A DNA stretch of 64,000 nt from DATCKG01 sp036562385 (GTDB lineage: Bacteria > Bacillota > Sulfobacillia > Symbiobacteriales > Symbiobacteriaceae): NCBI GenBank assembly GCA_036562385.1, contig DATCKG010000025.1:1-64000 (forward strand), read 5' to 3'. Position numbers and translations under genes: made by a program. A model generated the notes under the pieces. The model was given only the letters and a program-made list of their open reading frames with translations. It did not search any database and was not told the origin of the DNA. Shown one piece after another: positions 48,191 through 56,302 of this stretch (the first letter of the stretch is position 1; every line of letters starts with the position of its first letter).

Positions 48191-49826
48191 ATGCCTTCGA
48201 CCCGCACATTCCCGCGACCCGGTATTCGATCGTGACCAAAAGGCGCTCCTTCCCACCGCCGGCGTCGTCGTGTCGGAGGATTACCCGCCGGATCCACCGG
48301 TGAAACAGTCGGCGCAGAAGAGCGCGATCTGCCGGGTCGAACCGGAGACCGGTGCGAACAAGGGCCTCCACCTCTCGCTCCAGGCTGTCCCACCTGTCCG
48401 GACCCCGCTCGGCAGACTGCAGCTCGGCAGCCAGGCGGTCCCGCTCCGCCTCCAGACTTCGGATCCGCTCGGCCATCGCTTGGGCGGCTCGCGTCCGGAC
48501 CGCGGCATCGGACAGATCGGCATCCACCAGAATCTTGGCGAGCCGCTCCTGCGCGGCGGTCAGTTGCCGCTGCACCTCCGCAAGCCGGCGGGAAAGGGCG
48601 GAGCGGTTCCCCTCACGGGGGACGTACCGGCTCCAGAATTGTTCCGGGCCAGGCAGATGCCGCCACCGCTCCTCCAGACGGGACAGGATCAGCGCATGCA
48701 GCCGGTCTGCCCTCACGTTCCGCTGATTGCAGCAGGCGACCCCTTTCCGAAACTTCGTGGTGCAGGTGTAGTAGTTGAAACCCCGGGAGGCGTTCCGGCC
48801 GTGGTGGATCATCGGACTCCCGCAGCGGCCGCAGACCAGAAGGCCCGTGAGGGGATGGCGCGCGTTGGGCTGGTGGGGCTGAAACCCCGGCCGGGCTCGC
48901 CGCCTTAGCTGTTCCTGTACCCGCTCGAACAGGTCCCGGGGGACAATCCCTTCGTGGGCGTTTTCCACCACGGTAACCTCGCTCTCAGGCCGGATCTGCA
49001 TCTTCCGGCGCTTCCGCCCGAAGGCCCGCCCCCCCGTCACCGTGCTCTCCAGTGTGCGGGTGTACCGGTACTCCACCCGTCCCTGGACCAGGTCTCCCAC
49101 GTAAGCCCGACGGGTCAGCATCCGCCGGATCAGGTTGATGGTCCACACCCGGTCGTCCAGGTGGGCCCACTTGCGGGTTTCGTTCAGGTGGCGGGCAATC
49201 CGCCCTGCTCCCATCCCTTCCGCCGCCATGGCAAAGATGTCCAGGATCACAGGCCGGAGCTTGTCGATGGGACGCAGCCGCTTGGTCACGGGATCGTAAT
49301 CGAATCCGTAGGGAGGAATGCCCCCCTTCCACTCCCCCTTGGTCGCCTTTTGCCGCATGGCAATCTTCACGGCGATGGACTTCCGGTCCGACTCCATGCG
49401 GGACAGGAAGGAATGAATCTGAAAGATAGCCATAGCTGAGCCCCGCTCGGCCGAATCGAAGCCCTCCTCCAGGGAAAGCAGCCGAATCCCCTGCCCATCC
49501 AGCCACTCAAAGAACATCCGGGCCTCCGCATCGTCCCGGTTGAAGCGGGAGAGGCCCTTAATGAACACGACCTTCACCTCACCCCGCTCCACCACCTGGA
49601 TCAGCTTCTGCATGGCAGGCCGCTCCAGGATGGAGTGGGACCAGCCGGAGATCCCGTCATCCTCAAATACATGCCGGATCACGTACTCCACTTGCTGGTT
49701 GGAGAGGGTTCGGGCCCACTCCCGCAGCGCCATGACCTGGTGCTCCAGGGAATCCCCCTGTCGTACCGTCTCCTGGGAGATCCGGGCGAGAATCGCACAG
49801 GGAAGCTGAACCGGACCGCTGCTCAT
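48189..49826 (-). CDS. Large serine recombinase (site-specific integrase)
   Basis: A 545-residue recombinase. The catalytic domain (about 10-155) has nucleophile S17 in AILARISQE, and R94 in KGLSRFNRDDAEARMF. The recombinase domain spans about 165-300 (GGIPPYGFDYDPVTKRLRPI). A zinc ribbon is formed by C332, C335, C355 and C365/C366, followed by a coiled coil (about 410-475). These are the parts of phage-type large serine integrases. No phage structural genes are nearby. The start overlaps the 57-residue gene by 4 bases. It may excise or integrate an element, or invert DNA. Confidence 0.95.
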   Translation of the reverse strand: MSSGPVQLPCAILARISQETVRQGDSLEHQVMALREWARTLSNQQVEYVIRHVFEDDGISGWSHSILERPAMQKLIQVVERGEVKVVFIKGLSRFNRDDAEARMFFEWLDGQGIRLLSLEEGFDSAERGSAMAIFQIHSFLSRMESDRKSIAVKIAMRQKATKGEWKGGIPPYGFDYDPVTKRLRPIDKLRPVILDIFAMAAEGMGAGRIARHLNETRKWAHLDDRVWTINLIRRMLTRRAYVGDLVQGRVEYRYTRTLESTVTGGRAFGRKRRKMQIRPESEVTVVENAHEGIVPRDLFERVQEQLRRRARPGFQPHQPNARHPLTGLLVCGRCGSPMIHHGRNASRGFNYYTCTTKFRKGVACCNQRNVRADRLHALILSRLEERWRHLPGPEQFWSRYVPREGNRSALSRRLAEVQRQLTAAQERLAKILVDADLSDAAVRTRAAQAMAERIRSLEAERDRLAAELQSAERGPDRWDSLEREVEALVRTGLRFDPADRALLRRLFHRWIRRVILRHDDAGGGKERLLVTIEYRVAGMCGSKA

Positions 49827-49996
49827 CCTGCTGATCCCCTCCCCCGCCGTACCACCACTTCTTGGCCGTACTTGGCGTTGAGGTAGTCCGCAACGGTATC
49901 CAGCAGCATATCTTGAAATGATTCCGTCCCGTCCTTTTCGATCACCTCAAAGGTCTCCCGCCAATCGTCCCGGCCTTTCCGCCGTGTGGTATCCAT
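49823..49996 (-). CDS. Small acidic protein coupled to the serine recombinase
   Basis: A 57-residue protein not recognised by name. The sequence has a basic start (MDTTRRKGRDDWRETFEVIE), an acidic centre (DGTESFQDMLLDTVADYLNA) and a basic tail (VVVRRGRGS). ATG 49996 has GGAGG about 11 bases upstream; GTG 50017 is an alternative. Its stop overlaps the recombinase start as ATGA. Tight coupling suggests a cofactor such as a recombination directionality factor; this is inference from position and size only. Confidence 0.65.
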   Translation of the reverse strand: MDTTRRKGRDDWRETFEVIEKDGTESFQDMLLDTVADYLNAKYGQEVVVRRGRGSAG

Positions 49997-50064
49997 CCCA
50001 CCGGTCACCTCCGTCACCCATTCCCTATGACCCGGCGGGGTTGTACCACCACCTGTGGCTTACA

Positions 50065-50094
50065 TGGACGGTCCAGCGATTGTTGTGCTATCAT
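50065..50094 (+). promoter_or_regulatory. Promoter candidate of khtTU
   Basis: TGGACG at 50065-50070 and TATCAT at 50089-50094, spaced 18 bases, about 50 bases before the khtT start. Confidence 0.45.
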
Positions 50095-50145
50095 AGAACC
50101 GTCTGTGTCTACCTTCAAGGACAGAATGAATGAGGGGGATTCTCC

Positions 50146-50643
50146 GTGCCGAGCATTCGGGAGTCTGACCTCCCTGGAATTGGCCGCAAGTATCAAATCG
50201 AAACCCGGAGCGGCGACAAGCTGGTTGTGGTGATCCATGATGATGGTCGTCGGGGGCTGTACCACTTTGACTATGACGACCCGGATACTCCCATCTCCAG
50301 CGTGACGCTGGACGACGATGAAGCGCGGCAGGTGGCCGCCATCATCGGCGGAATGACCTACAAGCCCAAGGACCTCGATTCCGTGGAAGTAGCCCTCGAT
50401 GACCTCGTCATTGAATGGTACAAGGTAGAGCCCGGTTCGCCGGTGACGGGGAAGAAGATCGGCGACCTGCAAATCCGGCAGCGGACAGGTGCTGTTATCA
50501 TTGCCATCATTGATCGGGACCGTCGCCAGAAGGTGAGTCCGGGACCCGATGAGGTGCTCACAGCAGGTGCAACGCTCGTGGTTGCGGGTGAACGGCATCA
50601 GGTCAAGGCGCTAAAGCAACTTATCCAAAGGGGAAGTGATTAG
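50146..50643 (+). CDS. khtT: KhtT-like K+/H+ antiporter regulatory subunit (TrkA-C domain)
   Basis: A 165-residue cytoplasmic regulator. The N-terminal part starts ESDLPGIGRKYQIETRSGDK, the KhtT/YhaT signature; the C-terminal TrkA-C (RCK_C) domain spans about 80-160 (PVTGKKIGDLQIRQRTGAVI, TAGATLVVAGERHQVKALKQ). In Bacillus, KhtT binds cyclic-di-AMP and controls KhtU. The start is GTG 50146 with GAGGGGG about nine bases upstream. khtU begins 4 bases after the stop. Confidence 0.92.
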   Translation: MPSIRESDLPGIGRKYQIETRSGDKLVVVIHDDGRRGLYHFDYDDPDTPISSVTLDDDEARQVAAIIGGMTYKPKDLDSVEVALDDLVIEWYKVEPGSPVTGKKIGDLQIRQRTGAVIIAIIDRDRRQKVSPGPDEVLTAGATLVVAGERHQVKALKQLIQRGSD

Positions 50644-50646
50644 CGC

Positions 50647-51891
50647 ATGGAGCATGCCGTCTTCGAACTGGGGCTCGCGCTGGCCCTCATGTCCGTTGCA
50701 GGCCTCGTAGCATCCAAGTTCCGTGTCTCCACAGTGCCCCTGCTCATCGTGTTAGGCATGCTCCTCGGCCCTCACGCCCCCAGGATCGGGATCATCGACC
50801 TGAGCTTTATCAACAGTGAGGCCCTTATCGAATTCATGGGCCGCCTCGGTGTGCTCTTCCTTCTCTTCTACCTCGGGCTGGAGTTTTCCGTCAGCCGGCT
50901 CATCCACGCCGGCCGGAAAATCGCGGTGGCCGGGGTCATCCATGTGGGCCTTAGCCTCCTCGTCGGGTTAGGTTTCGGCTTCCTCATGCGGTGGCCCCTG
51001 AAGGAGGTCCTGGTGACCGCCGGCCTCATGACGGTCACCTCCACCGCCATCATTGCAAAGATCCTGGTCGATCTGAAGCGCACGGCCAATCCGGAAACGG
51101 AACTGATCCTGGGCATCGTGATGGCCGACGACCTGTTTCTTGCCGTTTACCTGTCGATTGTCTCCGGCTTTGTGCTGAGCGGCGCCACATCCTTCGGCGA
51201 GGTGCTGATGGCGGGAGGCACCGCGTTGGGGTTCATGCTGGCGATCCTGCTGCTGGGCAGACTGGCCCTGCCATGGCTCAACCGGCTGCTGAGCATCCCG
51301 TCGAATGAAGTCTTTCTCCTCATCATCTTTTCCCTCCTGATGCTGGTGGCCGGCTTCGGCGAAACCCTGCACGTAGCCGAGGCCATCGGCGCGCTCCTGT
51401 TCGGCCTGATGATCGCTGAAACCGAGCATCGGGAGCGGATTGAACACCTCATCCTCCCCTTCCGGGATTTCTTCGGGGCCCTCTTCTTCTTCAGTTTCGG
51501 CCTTTCCATTGATCCCTTTTCGCTGGGAGGAGCTATCGGGCCGGCCGTCGCTGCAGCCGCGGCCAGTGCCCTGGGTAACTTCATCGCCGGCATGCTGGCC
51601 GGCCGTTCCGCTGGGCTGTCCCATCGTGCTTCCGCCAATATTGGTCTGACTATTGTTTGCCGTGGCGAATTTTCTATCGTCATGGCCAACCTTGGTGCCC
51701 AGGGAGGGCTGATGCCGATTCTGCAGCCCTTTGCCGCCCTTTACGTGCTAATTCTCGCGATCCTGGGACCGTTCATGGCCAAGGAATCCAAGGTGATCTT
51801 CAACTTCCTCAACAAGATCTTCAAGTGGCAGCAGCCGAGCCCCAAGCGGCCTGTGATGCCACCGCCCATGGAAGACACGAAACAGGGGTAA
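50647..51891 (+). CDS. khtU: KhtU-like K+/H+ antiporter (CPA2 family)
   Basis: Membrane antiporter of the Kef/CPA2 family with about 12-13 helices, 414 residues. The pore region shows MTVTSTAIIAKILVDLKRTA and LILGIVMADDLFLAVYLSIV with the conserved aspartate pair, and GEFSIVMANLGAQGGLMPIL. It exports potassium in exchange for protons. No RCK domain is fused; regulation is by the separate KhtT. Short cytoplasmic C-terminus rich in Pro/Lys. Confidence 0.93.
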   Translation: MEHAVFELGLALALMSVAGLVASKFRVSTVPLLIVLGMLLGPHAPRIGIIDLSFINSEALIEFMGRLGVLFLLFYLGLEFSVSRLIHAGRKIAVAGVIHVGLSLLVGLGFGFLMRWPLKEVLVTAGLMTVTSTAIIAKILVDLKRTANPETELILGIVMADDLFLAVYLSIVSGFVLSGATSFGEVLMAGGTALGFMLAILLLGRLALPWLNRLLSIPSNEVFLLIIFSLLMLVAGFGETLHVAEAIGALLFGLMIAETEHRERIEHLILPFRDFFGALFFFSFGLSIDPFSLGGAIGPAVAAAAASALGNFIAGMLAGRSAGLSHRASANIGLTIVCRGEFSIVMANLGAQGGLMPILQPFAALYVLILAILGPFMAKESKVIFNFLNKIFKWQQPSPKRPVMPPPMEDTKQG

Positions 51892-51918
51892 TCCTGCCGT
51901 TCTTACATAAGAAAACAA

Positions 51919-51965
51919 GCGGGAAGCGGTTCCCTTTCACCAGGGGACACCATTCCCGCTTTTTG
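51919..51965 (+). terminator. Terminator of khtTU
   Basis: AGCGGGAA and TTCCCGCT enclose a smaller GGTTCCCT/AGGGGACACC hairpin, followed by TTTT. Confidence 0.8.
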
Positions 51966-52018
51966 ACTTAGGGACTGTCGGCACTTGCGCATGCCCTATG
52001 CCGAAACACCGGTTATCG

Positions 52019-52480
52019 TCATGTTGGCTCCTGTCGTAATGCTTCCACCTCCTCAGGTGTTAGGCCCCTGTAGATTCCCTCCGATCCGGTCCACCGAATC
52101 TGGGTAAAAGGACAATCACTTTTTTCACCGCCCAGTTGGGTTACCCACCTATGAGCTGCCCGAAACACTCCGGGCAGAGCGCCCGGTTGCTTTAGTTCGG
52201 GGAGCAGGTTTTTCAGTTTGGTGGCGGAGATGGGACCGGGGTTCTCCATGAAAACACGCCATACTTGCAATTGTTTTTGAGTGAGACCCTCAGAAAGCCG
52301 CCGCAACCGGTTAATCTGATCTGGGTCAACGGTTTGGCGACAAGAGTCAGGGGTGGAAACCTCGGAGCCTGTTGGCTTGGCTCCTCTATTTAGGTAAGCA
52401 TGGAGAAAATCCTGAAATTCCCTGACAGCGCTTTCTCCCTCACTTAAGTCAAACTCCACGATCACTTTAGCGATCTTCAT
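52019..52480 (-). CDS. Unknown protein (153 residues), possible winged-helix C-terminus
   Basis: Not recognised. The N-terminus MKIAKVIVEFDLSEGESAVR is strand-forming, a Pro/Thr linker follows, and residues about 60-110 (LTQKQLQVWRVFMENPGPIS, ATKLKNLLPELKQPGALPGV) look like a helix-turn-helix. The end (DCPFTQIRWTGSEGIYRGLT, PEEVEALRQEPT) could form a wing. GGAGG precedes ATG 52480. Its base composition is visibly less GC-rich than the chromosome to the left, so it may have been acquired with the sugar-uptake genes. Confidence 0.65.
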   Translation of the reverse strand: MKIAKVIVEFDLSEGESAVREFQDFLHAYLNRGAKPTGSEVSTPDSCRQTVDPDQINRLRRLSEGLTQKQLQVWRVFMENPGPISATKLKNLLPELKQPGALPGVFRAAHRWVTQLGGEKSDCPFTQIRWTGSEGIYRGLTPEEVEALRQEPT

Positions 52481-52579
52481 GCCTCCCGCTCCTCTGGCAA
52501 ATTGATTTGAGATTAAGTATGTACAGAAGTACGCTCAGCGGAAAGTTCGATGACCACGAACTCCGATCCTCCGTGCACG

Positions 52580-52614
52580 AAAAGGAAAAGGTGAAGGGGG
52601 TTCGCCCCTTCACC
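52580..52614 (-). terminator. Terminator of the sugar-uptake operon
   Basis: GGTGAAGGGG and CCCCTTCACC form a 10-bp stem that overlaps the GH13 stop codon, followed on the minus strand by TTTTCCTTTTCG. Confidence 0.85.
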
Positions 52615-53998
52615 TCAAGCTTGCTGGCGTCAGTACAACAAACCCAAGTGGATCCAGATCCAATGCGACAGTTCCGGAATCACCCGTCGGAAAAATAGAA
52701 TCTGATAGCGCATCCCGCCAGGCAGAGACTTTCCGGGGAGAAACAATACGAAGAGATTCCTTCTGAAAACCAGCGTTGATCGCCACAATCACTGTATCGT
52801 CTTGGAGGGTACGGCTGAAGACGTAGGTTCGTTCTTGGCAGCATAAAGTGCGAAAATCCCCTCGTCGAAGAGCCGGGTGATTAGACCGTATCCGGCACAA
52901 CTTTTTCACGAGCGAGAGTAAGTCGTGATTCCACTGGGATTCATCCCAAGGCATGCACCTGCGACAATCTGGATCTTGTCCACCCTCCAAGCCTACTTCG
53001 TCGCCGTAATAGATCATCGGGGCACCTTCAAACGTAAAAAGAAACACATAAGCCGCTTTCACTGGGTCTACCCGTCCCCCCGCCACTGTCCGAATTCGCG
53101 GGGTGTCGTGACTACCCACAAGGGTGAGCAAAGTTTGTCTAACTTCCGCCGGGTAGGCACCGCGAAGGGCCTTGAGCTCACGGTCAAAAGTGCTAGCGTC
53201 AATCGCTTGTTGCACTAAGAACCGAATCAGAAGTTCCCGTAGCGGGTAGTGGGTAACACCATCGAACTGGTCCCCCTCAAGCCACGGAGATGCGTTGCCC
53301 CAAGCCTCGCCGACGAGAAACGCGTCCGGTCGAATCTGCTTCACGACCTTGCGAAACCCACGCCAAAAATCATGCGAAACCTCCCAGGGCACATCAAGTC
53401 GCCAGCCATCGATGTGGTATTCCTCGATCCAATAACTGGCGACGCCATACAGGTAGTCCCGCACAGCAGGATTCTCCGTATTGAGCCTCGGGAGGTATGA
53501 GACACCGCCGCACGCTCGGTAATTCGGAGGCTGCACACGTACGGGCAGGGATTCGAAATGATACCACTGACAGTAGGGAGAGGCTTCCCCTCTGTGGAGG
53601 ACATCCTGGAAAGCCCAGAACGAGTCCCCGGTGTGGTTGAACACCCCGTCCAAAATAATACGCATTCCATGCTCGTGCACGGCGTCCACCAAGGAACGGA
53701 GCGCTTCGTTCCCACCAAAGCAGCGATCCACTTGGTAATAGTCAGCGGTATCGTACTTGTGATTAGAGGGGGCCGCAAAAATCGGGGTTAGGTAGAGGGC
53801 GGTGACTCCCAGTGACTTCAAATACGGTAACCGCTCCTTGATTCCCGCCAAGTCACCGCCAAAAAAGCTAGTCGAGGTAGGGGAATCTCCCCATGGCTGC
53901 ACATTCGGTGGATCATTCGAGGGATCACCGTTGCAAAAACGATCCGGCATAATCTGATAAAATACCGCGTCTCGTACCCATTCGAGATGCTGCGTCAT
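52610..53998 (-). CDS. Glycoside hydrolase family 13 (cyclomaltodextrinase/neopullulanase/amylase type)
   Basis: A 462-residue cytoplasmic alpha-glucan hydrolase. GH13 motifs: DGVFNH at 117-122, GWRLDVPWE with nucleophile D202, VGEAWG with acid/base E231, and VGSHDTPRIRT with D298 as stabiliser. The early VFYQIMPDRFCNGDPSNDPP is typical of cyclomaltodextrinase-like enzymes, but the N-terminal starch-binding domain (about 120 residues) is absent. No signal peptide is seen, so it acts on imported oligosaccharides. It ends the operon of the importer at 54004-57604. Confidence 0.94.
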   Translation of the reverse strand: MTQHLEWVRDAVFYQIMPDRFCNGDPSNDPPNVQPWGDSPTSTSFFGGDLAGIKERLPYLKSLGVTALYLTPIFAAPSNHKYDTADYYQVDRCFGGNEALRSLVDAVHEHGMRIILDGVFNHTGDSFWAFQDVLHRGEASPYCQWYHFESLPVRVQPPNYRACGGVSYLPRLNTENPAVRDYLYGVASYWIEEYHIDGWRLDVPWEVSHDFWRGFRKVVKQIRPDAFLVGEAWGNASPWLEGDQFDGVTHYPLRELLIRFLVQQAIDASTFDRELKALRGAYPAEVRQTLLTLVGSHDTPRIRTVAGGRVDPVKAAYVFLFTFEGAPMIYYGDEVGLEGGQDPDCRRCMPWDESQWNHDLLSLVKKLCRIRSNHPALRRGDFRTLCCQERTYVFSRTLQDDTVIVAINAGFQKESLRIVSPRKVSAWRDALSDSIFPTGDSGTVALDLDPLGFVVLTPASLR

Positions 53999-54003
53999 GA
54001 GCG

Positions 54004-54843
54004 TTATTCCTTAAGCCCTCCCATTGTCAAACCTTGAATAATCCAGCGCTGAGCCAATACAAACAGAGCGAGAACCGGCAACGTCGCTGTTACCGTGCCA
54101 GCCATCAGGTACACCCACTGCGTCCCGTACTTCCCGGAAAACATGGCCAGACCGACCTGAATGGTAAGCTTCTCCGGGCTCGTAGTAACTATGAGGGGCC
54201 AAAGGAAGTCATTCCACGCAAAAAGAAACGCGAACAGTCCCAGGGTAGCAACCGCTGGGCGCGCTATAGGCAGGAGAACACGGAAAAGCACACCGAACGG
54301 ACTGCAACCATCGATCATGGCCGCCTCATCAAGTTCTCTGGGAATGGTCCGGAAATACTGTCGCATCAAGAATATCCCAAATGCACTCGCCAGTCGGGGC
54401 ACGATGAGGGCGGCGTAGGTGTTAAGCCACCCCAACCGCTGCACCAGAAGATACGACGGAATGAGCTGTAGATGAAACGGAATCATTAGTGTACCGAGGA
54501 ACAGCAAGAAAAGCACGTTCTTAAATGGGAATTCCAGCCGATCAAACGCGTATGCCGCCATCGCACTCGTGATCACCTGACCGGCCGTAATGAAAACAGC
54601 CATTATGAAACTGTTCAGGTAATACCGCCCAAAGGGTGCTGCTTTCCATGCGGCTACGTAATTCTCCCATCGAAACCATACAGGGACGAGATACGGGGGC
54701 GAAAACGTTTCCTGAATCGGTTTAAGTGAAGTAGTAATCATCCACAGGAAGGGCAAGACAACCGCTATCGCACCCGCAATGAGAAATGCGTGAAGCAGCA
54801 AGGATCCGGCTATGGCCTGCAGCCGATGCCCCCCACGGTTCAT
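54004..54843 (-). CDS. Sugar ABC transporter permease (MalG-like)
   Basis: Inner-membrane permease of the CUT1 importer, 279 residues, six helices. The EAA loop is MRQYFRTIPRELDEAAMIDG near residue 175, followed by CSPFGVLFRVLLPIARPAVA. ATG 54843 overlaps the MalF-like stop by 4 bases (ATGA), and GGAGGAG is just upstream. With the MalF-like protein, the binding protein at 56303 and the GH13 enzyme it forms a maltodextrin-type uptake set. The ATPase gene is missing, so a shared MsmK/MalK-type ATPase elsewhere is expected. Confidence 0.94.
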   Translation of the reverse strand: MNRGGHRLQAIAGSLLLHAFLIAGAIAVVLPFLWMITTSLKPIQETFSPPYLVPVWFRWENYVAAWKAAPFGRYYLNSFIMAVFITAGQVITSAMAAYAFDRLEFPFKNVLFLLFLGTLMIPFHLQLIPSYLLVQRLGWLNTYAALIVPRLASAFGIFLMRQYFRTIPRELDEAAMIDGCSPFGVLFRVLLPIARPAVATLGLFAFLFAWNDFLWPLIVTTSPEKLTIQVGLAMFSGKYGTQWVYLMAGTVTATLPVLALFVLAQRWIIQGLTMGGLKE

Positions 54844-55763
54844 GATCTCCTCCAGCCTCCTTCGCCTGACAAGCGCCACTGTAAAATTGTGGCGACGAAA
54901 ACAACCAGAAATATAACCCAGCCCACGGCCGCAGCGTAGCCGAGATGAAACAGTCGAAACGCTTGTCGATACAGGAACAGGGGCAGTACATCCGTGGCCC
55001 CTAAGGGACCACCGGACGTCATGACAAAGACATGGTCAAAAGCCTGAAACGAATCGATTACCGTCATAATTGTCAGCAGTACAGTGGTTGGGGTTAGAAG
55101 CGGCCACGTGATATGCCTAAACCGGTGCCACGGACCGGCACCGTCCACCAGCGCTGCCTCGTAATACTCCGGCGAGATCGCCTGGAGACCCGCCAAGTAA
55201 ACCACCATATTGAAGCCGAGGCGTTTCCAAACCCCAACGAGAATGACCGCTGGAAGCGCCCATAACGGGTCACTTAACCAACGCGGGCCGCTGATGCCAA
55301 TCTTCCGTAGGCCCACGTTGATCACGCCGTTGACGGGGTCAAATAGCAGCGTCCATACCACGCCGGCAGCTACAGTTGCAGTAATAACCGGCGTGAAATA
55401 GATTGTCCGGTAAACCGTTCTGGCGAAAAGGCGTCGGTTGAGTGCTAGGGCGACAGCAAGACCAGCAGCCAGTGATAACACAGTCACACTGACCGTATAA
55501 AGCGCAGTAACACGAACGGAGTTCCAGAAATCGGCATCATGGAGAAGTTCGCGGTAATTCCCCGCCCCTACGAAGACCTTCGCAGCGCTGAGCCCGTCCC
55601 AATCAAGGAGGCTAAGCCATACCGCGTAAAGCGTAGGATAAATGTTGAACAACCCGAAGACTAACAAGGCAGGTAGCAATAAGAATAGCGCAGCCCAGGC
55701 CTGACTGGCCCTTAAGGATGAAGGCCGATCCGTTATGGTCCGCACCGCCCGCAACGGAACCAC
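54840..55763 (-). CDS. Sugar ABC transporter permease (MalF-like)
   Basis: Second CUT1 permease, 307 residues, six helices. The EAA loop is AGLQAISPEYYEAALVDGAG near residue 200, then PWHRFRHITWPLLTPTTVLL. The N-terminus (SLRASQAWAALFLLLPALLV) is short, without the large MalF P2 loop of enterobacteria. GTG 55763 lies right after GAGGGA, a tight but usable spacing; GTG 55745 is an alternative. It is separated from the binding-protein gene by 539 bases, which is unusual for this operon type. Confidence 0.94.
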   Translation of the reverse strand: MVPLRAVRTITDRPSSLRASQAWAALFLLLPALLVFGLFNIYPTLYAVWLSLLDWDGLSAAKVFVGAGNYRELLHDADFWNSVRVTALYTVSVTVLSLAAGLAVALALNRRLFARTVYRTIYFTPVITATVAAGVVWTLLFDPVNGVINVGLRKIGISGPRWLSDPLWALPAVILVGVWKRLGFNMVVYLAGLQAISPEYYEAALVDGAGPWHRFRHITWPLLTPTTVLLTIMTVIDSFQAFDHVFVMTSGGPLGATDVLPLFLYRQAFRLFHLGYAAAVGWVIFLVVFVATILQWRLSGEGGWRRS

Positions 55764-56302
55764 TCCCTCGTACGCTAGCGGTCAGAATCCACTAGTCTGC
55801 TTGTTGATGTCATTTTCTGGGATTCTATCTGTTAAAGGTAAGAAAGGGAAACGATGCCATATTATGGCGGGGCGACATCCGAGATTGAACCTTGCCAGCG
55901 TCCATGCCAAAGGAACGTTGGCACTACTCCAGGATCGGCGGGAGGTAGCAGCCTTCCAGCCTTCCAACGCCCCGTCCGGGGCGGAATGACTGATGAAGTA
56001 GACAGTAGGATGCTGACCTCCCGCCACCTGAATCGCTGGTGATCAGAGTCAAAGCGAAAGTCACGAGCCTCGGCAGCTCGTTTCAGTACCTGGAGCAGGC
56101 CCGGCTCCACCGCCTTGTTAGCCTGACGTTACCGCTTGGGCTTTAATAAGCGTACCCGGCGCTACTTAATACCAACCGGTTTAATACTTCCATCATCGTT
56201 GCCCGACTACCGTTCAGCAATAGCCGGTTCCAACGGTCCAGGGCAACTGGTACGAGGCATTCTAGAGCCTGAAGTTGACGAAATTGCCACCTCCAGCCCG
56301 AC
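55764..56302. other. Unexplained 539-base gap inside the sugar-uptake operon
   Basis: No gene is convincing. Both strands hold frames of 60-80 codons without ribosome sites. A CGCCCC-GTCC-GGGGCG hairpin lies at 55968-55983. The sequence is mixed in composition and may be a decayed insertion or gene remnant. Confidence 0.45.

Noticed and set aside
49918..50133. Plus-strand frame of 71 codons before khtT
   Set aside because: It overlaps the recombinase partner and the khtT promoter region, and lacks a ribosome site.
55854..56110. Frames of 60-80 codons on both strands in the sugar-operon gap
   Set aside because: None has a ribosome site or a recognisable family; left as an unexplained gap.
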